This document shows, one piece after another, positions 13,614 through 16,480 of a stretch of DNA of 16,480 nucleotides (its first letter is position 1; every line of letters begins with the position of its first letter). Source of the stretch: Candidatus Bathyarchaeota archaeon (GTDB taxonomy: Archaea; Thermoproteota; Bathyarchaeia; Bathyarchaeales; Bathycorpusculaceae). Where the stretch lies: positions 1 through 16,480 of the forward strand of contig DAOUSM010000003.1 of the NCBI GenBank assembly GCA_030627225.1, read 5' to 3'. Below the pieces are notes generated by a model. It had not been told where the DNA came from, did no database searches, and saw nothing but the letters and a program-made list of their open reading frames with translations. The translations under genes and the position numbers were made by a program.

Positions 13614-15257
13614 ATGGCCTACTTAACAACAACACCGTCGGGACAACCAGTCCTAATCCTTAAAGAAGGGACAACAAGAAGCCGCGGAAGAGAAGCTCAA
13701 AGAAACAACATCATGGCTGCACGCATAATAGGCGAAGTGCTAAAGACAACGCTTGGACCACGTGGCATGGACAAAATGCTCATAGACAGCCTAGGAGACA
13801 TAACGATAACAAACGACGGAGCAGCAATCCTAGGCGAAATGGAAGTTGAACATCCGGCAGGTAAAATGATGGTTGAAGTCGCAAAAACACAAGACGACAT
13901 GGTAGGCGACGGAACAACAACAGCCGTTGTTTTAGCTGGCGAACTACTAAAAAAGGCTGAGGAACTGCTAGACCAGAACATCCACCCAACAGTGATAGTG
14001 AGCGGCTACCGAAAAGCTGTGCAAAAAGCTGTGGAAACCATAAACAACATTGCAATACCAGTGGATATTGAAGATCGTGCAACGCTCAGGAAAGTTGCAT
14101 TAACGTCCATGGCAAGCAAAGCAGTAGGTCCAGCAAAAGAACACCTAGCAGAGATAGCAATAGACGCTGTAAAACAAATCGTTGAGCAACGTGGAGAAAG
14201 AAGAGTGGCAGATATTGACAACATCCAAATCATAAAGAAGGAAGGAAAAAGCCTCTTCGAATCCGAACTCATCCAAGGCGTAATAATAGACAAAGAAGTT
14301 GTTCACCCAGGCATGCCCAAAAAGATAGAAAAAGCCAAAATAGCGTTGCTTGACTGTCCACTAGAAATCGAAAAAACAGAAATCAGCGCCGAGATAAGAA
14401 TACGCGACCCGGCACAAATGAAAGCCTTCCTTGATCAGGAAACACGAATGCTAAAAGAAATGGTTGAAAAAATCAAAGCTGCAGGAGCAGACGTTGTCTT
14501 CGCCCAGAAAGGCATAGACGACATGGCCCAACACTTCCTAGCAAAACAGGGGATACTTGCAGCAAGAAGAGTAAAACAGTCAGATATGGAAAAGCTGGCA
14601 AGGGCGACTGGTGGCAGAATGGTCACAGGCTTGGACGACTTAACGCAAGAAGACTTAGGCATGGCAGGCATAGTTGAAGAACGCAAAATCGGCGAAGACA
14701 AAATGATTTTCGTTGAGAAATGCAAAGACCCCCGCTCGGTTGCAGTTCTTATTCGCGCTGGACTTGAAAGGATGGTTGACGAAGCTGAAAGAGCCATGAA
14801 CGACGCCCTATCCGTGGTTTCAGATGTAATAGAAGACAACAAAATTGTGACAGGCGGCGGCGCAGTAGAAGTTGAAATAGCCAAAGAACTGCGTAAATAC
14901 GCCACAAAGGTTGGGGGAAGAGAACAACTGGCAATTGAAGCCTTCGCCGACGCCATCGAAATAGTGCCTAAAACCTTGGCTGAAAACGCCGGACTAGAAT
15001 CCATAGACATAATCGTAGAACTAAGGGCTGCTCATGAAAAGACAGACGGCCAACCCATGGGAGTAAACGTCTTCACAGGGAAAGTTGAGAACATGCTTGG
15101 GAACGGAGTTGTCGAACCATTAGTGGTTAAAGAACAAGCAGTGAAGTCAGCAGCGGAATCCGCATCGATGATACTGCGCATAGACGACGTAATAGCAGCC
15201 ACAAAACCAAAAGAAGAGAAACCGCCAGGCGGACCTGAAAGCGAAGAAGAATACTAA
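13614..15257 (+). CDS. Thermosome subunit (group II chaperonin)
   Basis: This 547-residue protein is an archaeal group II chaperonin subunit, which assembles into double rings and folds proteins in an ATP-driven cycle with a built-in lid. Landmarks are TLGPRGMDKML (46-56), ITNDGA (65-70), the nucleotide-binding GDGTTT (98-103), the apical region with PGMPKKIEKAKIALLDCPLE, and the C-terminal equatorial GGGAVEVEIAKEL. Length is normal. The tail ends GGPESEEEY, an acidic end rather than the Gly-Gly-Met repeats of many relatives. The codon choice is markedly rich in A and C (many ACA, ATA, AAC), unlike the G/T-rich first half of aIF5B. A strong GGAGGG ribosome-binding site and clear TATA box suggest high expression. 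Only one subunit gene is in the window, so alpha/beta type is not assigned. Confidence 0.97.
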   Translation: MAYLTTTPSGQPVLILKEGTTRSRGREAQRNNIMAARIIGEVLKTTLGPRGMDKMLIDSLGDITITNDGAAILGEMEVEHPAGKMMVEVAKTQDDMVGDGTTTAVVLAGELLKKAEELLDQNIHPTVIVSGYRKAVQKAVETINNIAIPVDIEDRATLRKVALTSMASKAVGPAKEHLAEIAIDAVKQIVEQRGERRVADIDNIQIIKKEGKSLFESELIQGVIIDKEVVHPGMPKKIEKAKIALLDCPLEIEKTEISAEIRIRDPAQMKAFLDQETRMLKEMVEKIKAAGADVVFAQKGIDDMAQHFLAKQGILAARRVKQSDMEKLARATGGRMVTGLDDLTQEDLGMAGIVEERKIGEDKMIFVEKCKDPRSVAVLIRAGLERMVDEAERAMNDALSVVSDVIEDNKIVTGGGAVEVEIAKELRKYATKVGGREQLAIEAFADAIEIVPKTLAENAGLESIDIIVELRAAHEKTDGQPMGVNVFTGKVENMLGNGVVEPLVVKEQAVKSAAESASMILRIDDVIAATKPKEEKPPGGPESEEEY

Positions 15258-15338
15258 AAGCTCCCCTCAGTTTTTCTCACACCACTACTTTTTATACATC
15301 AAAAATTTAAACCATAAAACAGCTTTTACTCTTAAGGG

Positions 15339-15436
15339 GCTCCGGTAGTATAGTCCGGTCAAGTATAGCGGCCTCTCGACACACAAGTGGTGAAAGAAAG
15401 CCGCCGACCCGGGTTCAAATCCCGGCCGGAGCACCA
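15339..15436 (+). tRNA. tRNA-Glu (anticodon CTC) with intron
   Basis: The cloverleaf is complete: acceptor GCTCCGG (15339-15345) with CCGGAGC (15426-15432), D stem GTAT/GTAT with two G-U pairs, and anticodon stem GCGGC (15368-15372) with GCCGC (15400-15404). The T arm is CCGGG-TTCAAAT-CCCGG, followed by discriminator A and an encoded CCA (15434-15436). The anticodon loop is C-T-CTC-G, interrupted after position 37 by a 20-base intron, then A38. Anticodon CTC (15375-15377) reads GAG. The body closely matches archaeal tRNA-Glu. A TATA-like AAATTTAAAC lies at 15303-15312, about 30 bases before the mature 5' end. The 3' end is copied again at 16362-16373. Confidence 0.95.
15379..15398 (+). other. 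tRNA intron at canonical position 37/38
   Basis: Twenty bases separate G37 from A38. For a bulge-helix-bulge fold, loop bases CTCTC (15373-15377) would pair with GAAAG (15392-15396), leaving three-base bulges G37-A-C and A-A-A around the cuts. That helix has one C-A mismatch, at C34, the first anticodon base. The exact cut could shift by a base because of the A run before the 3' site. Confidence 0.75.
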
Positions 15437-15450
15437 ACTAAGTCATTCTG

Positions 15451-15466
15451 ATTTTTTCGGAAAAAT
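15451..15466. terminator. Bidirectional hairpin between tRNA and protease gene
   Basis: ATTTTT (15451-15456), TCGG loop and AAAAAT (15461-15466) form a 6-pair hairpin with a T run on either strand. It lies 15 bases after the tRNA and 7 bases beyond the protease stop, so it suits termination of both convergent transcripts. Confidence 0.5.
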
Positions 15467-15472
15467 AATCTT

Positions 15473-16204
15473 CTATTTCTTTTTTCCCATCAATGTTTGG
15501 ATGGAGAGTCCGGTCAAATCTCCGGTAAAGTGGGAGATTATAACAATGGTCAGCGATCCTGTTAGATAGAAAATTAACCCGAGTATAAGTCCTCCAATGA
15601 ACGGTGAAATTGCGTTGAAAACTCCTTGGTAGAGATGGGGAAGGAAGAAAAACAAAGCTTGCACTATTATCGCGACGACGGGCGAAGTTATTAACAGGAG
15701 GACGCTAAGTAGGTAGGCTCTAAAGATTATTTCTTCGAAAATTGCAGCTTTTATTGACGTTGCTAACAATAAGCCAAAAGATTTTCTCATAGATTTGGGC
15801 AGTGAAGCAAATACGAGTTTTTTGACCTCCTCTTCCCTTTCTGATTTATAGTTAGGCAAAAATTTACTTCGGAAAAGTGAGATCAGCATGTCTATAGGTA
15901 AACACACAAGAAAAAATAAGATGCCAGCAGCGAAGCCTAAAAGAAACTGCTCTCCTGAAAGGAATATGCTATCTAAACCAAAAGCAGTGATAAGATTTTG
16001 ACCAAATAAAAAGGTTAGAACTATAAGCACCAAAAGCAAAACTGTTGTCTCAAGTGTGGATATCCACATAAGTTGATAAAATGAAGGGAGCTTCTTATAT
16101 TTACGAGAAAATCTAGGATCTATCTTATATGCCAGAAGAAGAAAAATAACGTAAGCAATTAAAAAAGCGAAAAACCCATGAAGACCTAGCCAAGAATCTT
16201 CCAA
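15473..16204 (-). CDS. CPBP-family intramembrane metalloprotease
   Basis: This 243-residue membrane protein belongs to the CPBP (CAAX protease/bacteriocin-processing, Abi-type) family. Hydrophobic segments lie at about 10-26, 48-69, 86-111, 144-155, 163-188, 198-217 and 218-226. The catalytic motif is EEIIFR (Glu157, Glu158, Arg162). The second motif is the FFFLPH stretch with His190, and the third is HFTGD with His225. These residues bind the metal or activate water inside the membrane. Family members process prenylated proteins, bacteriocins or membrane signals; the archaeal substrate is unknown. Start is TTG at 16202-16204, six bases after GAGGGG (plus 16211-16216). Two A+T-rich TATA candidates lie within 50 bases upstream. 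The gene converges on tRNA-Glu and is enclosed by the tRNA-derived repeats, so it may be cargo of an integrated segment. Confidence 0.88.
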   Translation of the reverse strand: MEDSWLGLHGFFAFLIAYVIFLLLAYKIDPRFSRKYKKLPSFYQLMWISTLETTVLLLVLIVLTFLFGQNLITAFGLDSIFLSGEQFLLGFAAGILFFLVCLPIDMLISLFRSKFLPNYKSEREEEVKKLVFASLPKSMRKSFGLLLATSIKAAIFEEIIFRAYLLSVLLLITSPVVAIIVQALFFFLPHLYQGVFNAISPFIGGLILGLIFYLTGSLTIVIISHFTGDLTGLSIQTLMGKKK

Positions 16205-16314
16205 ATATTTCCCCTCATTTGATGATACTTTAAATAATAATACTTTTATTATTTGCGAACGGACACTAAGAAATGCGGAGAAAAAATAAACTTTTGCTAG
16301 TTTTTAGCTTAATG

Positions 16315-16344
16315 AAAACCGGAAATTTCGGTTTTACCGGTAAA
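16315..16344. repeat. Overlapping palindromes beside the tRNA remnant
   Basis: AAAACCG-G-AAATTTCGGTTTT (16315-16335) would be a perfect 20-base palindrome but for one extra G. It overlaps the perfect 12-base palindrome TTTACCGGTAAA (16333-16344). A further AACCG-CCTT-CGGTT hairpin sits at 16409-16422. The rest of 16205-16333 holds protease promoter sequence and no gene I can see. Confidence 0.6.
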
Positions 16345-16480
16345 TTAGTGTTTCAATTCTAGCCGGAGCACCAAAAACCACTTTGCTTTTCTGAAAATCG
16401 ATGTTATTAACCGCCTTCGGTTCTAGCGATAAGAGTTCAAGAAGTCTTTGAATCGTGACAAACCTGCCTCCAGAATTCCA
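16334..16480 (-). CDS. C-terminal end of an unidentified protein, cut by the window edge
   Basis: On the minus strand a frame is open from the right edge for 48 codons to TAA at 16334-16336. The visible part begins WNSGGRFVTIQRLLELLSLE and ends FGAPARIETLIYR. The first half looks like genuine protein sequence with an amphipathic helix. The last 13 codons are read through the complement of the tRNA-Glu remnant and a palindrome, so the original C-terminus may have been replaced or extended at that point. I do not recognise a family. Its length without a stop is modest, so it could be chance. Confidence 0.35.
   Translation of the reverse strand, partial: WNSGGRFVTIQRLLELLSLEPKAVNNIDFQKSKVVFGAPARIETLIYR
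16349..16373 (+). repeat. Degraded tRNA-Glu 3' end (att-like repeat)
   Basis: GCCGGAGCACCA (16362-16373) is identical to the tRNA-Glu 3' end. The preceding GTTTCAATTCTA resembles the T loop and 3' T stem (GGTTCAAATCCC), with 8 of 14 aligned bases matching overall and several C-to-T changes. The rest of a tRNA is absent upstream. Confidence 0.7.

Larger units (their letters stand above)
15425..16373. mobile_element. Possible tRNA-Glu-bounded integrated segment
   Basis: GCCGGAGCACCA, the last 12 bases of tRNA-Glu with its CCA (15425-15436), recurs exactly at 16362-16373 in the same orientation. The bases upstream of the second copy still resemble the T arm in part. Between the repeats lie only a CPBP protease gene and A+T-rich sequence. 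This is the geometry left by integration at a tRNA 3' end, but no integrase is visible inside, so it may be a decayed element or a tRNA duplication remnant. Confidence 0.35.

Noticed and set aside
14435..15010. Minus-strand open frame of 191 codons opposite the thermosome gene
   Set aside because: Serine-rich shadow produced by the codon bias of the thermosome gene on the other strand.
16234..16253. A+T-only inverted repeat near the protease promoter
   Set aside because: The arms are simple AAT/ATT repeats expected by chance in A+T-rich promoter sequence.
1..16480. CRISPR array, rRNA or complete insertion sequence
   Set aside because: No regularly spaced repeats, no recognisable rRNA segment, and no transposase frame or matched terminal repeats were seen.

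Overview
This window reads as a chromosomal segment of an archaeon. The evidence is ABCE1/Rli1, both subunits of topoisomerase VI, aIF5B, a thermosome subunit, a KEOPS Cgi121 subunit, a THUMP (Tan1-like) protein and a tRNA-Glu gene with a canonical-position intron, with TATA boxes about 26 bases before many inferred starts. The gene mix, moderate A+T content and frequent TTG starts behind Shine-Dalgarno motifs fit a TACK-group archaeon, possibly of the Bathyarchaeia. That placement is inference.

Layout. Positions 1-398 hold a TATA box and a small, apparently frame-broken ORF leading into cgi121 (399-965). A convergent THUMP protein gene follows, with a candidate C/D box guide RNA upstream of it on the same strand. 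Next come a type III asparaginase (isoaspartyl peptidase) and a striking 22-residue Glu/Trp microprotein with a strong ribosome-binding site. Then come ABCE1, coupled by an ATGA overlap to a cytidine deaminase, the overlapping topoVI-B/topoVI-A pair, a two-helix membrane protein, aIF5B, and a stand-alone DUF438-type PAS domain protein.

From about 10.8 to 13.5 kb there is a cluster of a radical SAM protein and two small beta-grasp (ubiquitin/MoaD-like) proteins on the minus strand. It is divergent from an E1-like adenylating enzyme on the plus strand. One beta-grasp protein ends in Gly-Gly-Gly and the other in Thr-Ser-Gly. The E1-like enzyme keeps its adenylation and zinc motifs but has no cysteine at the usual crossover position. 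This is the most coherent candidate for an incompletely described protein-modification or sulfur-transfer system here.

The right end holds the thermosome, tRNA-Glu(CTC) with a 20-base intron, a CPBP-family membrane protease gene, and then a second, degraded copy of the tRNA-Glu 3' end. The exact 12-base repeat shared with the tRNA suggests that the roughly 0.94 kb carrying the protease arrived by, or is a remnant of, integration at the tRNA. Several palindromes cluster at the distal repeat, and an open frame of unknown identity leaves the right edge on the minus strand.

Most genes serve information processing: tRNA modification, translation initiation and recycling, DNA topology and protein folding. 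The accessory features are the microprotein, the ubiquitin-like cluster and the tRNA-bounded protease segment.
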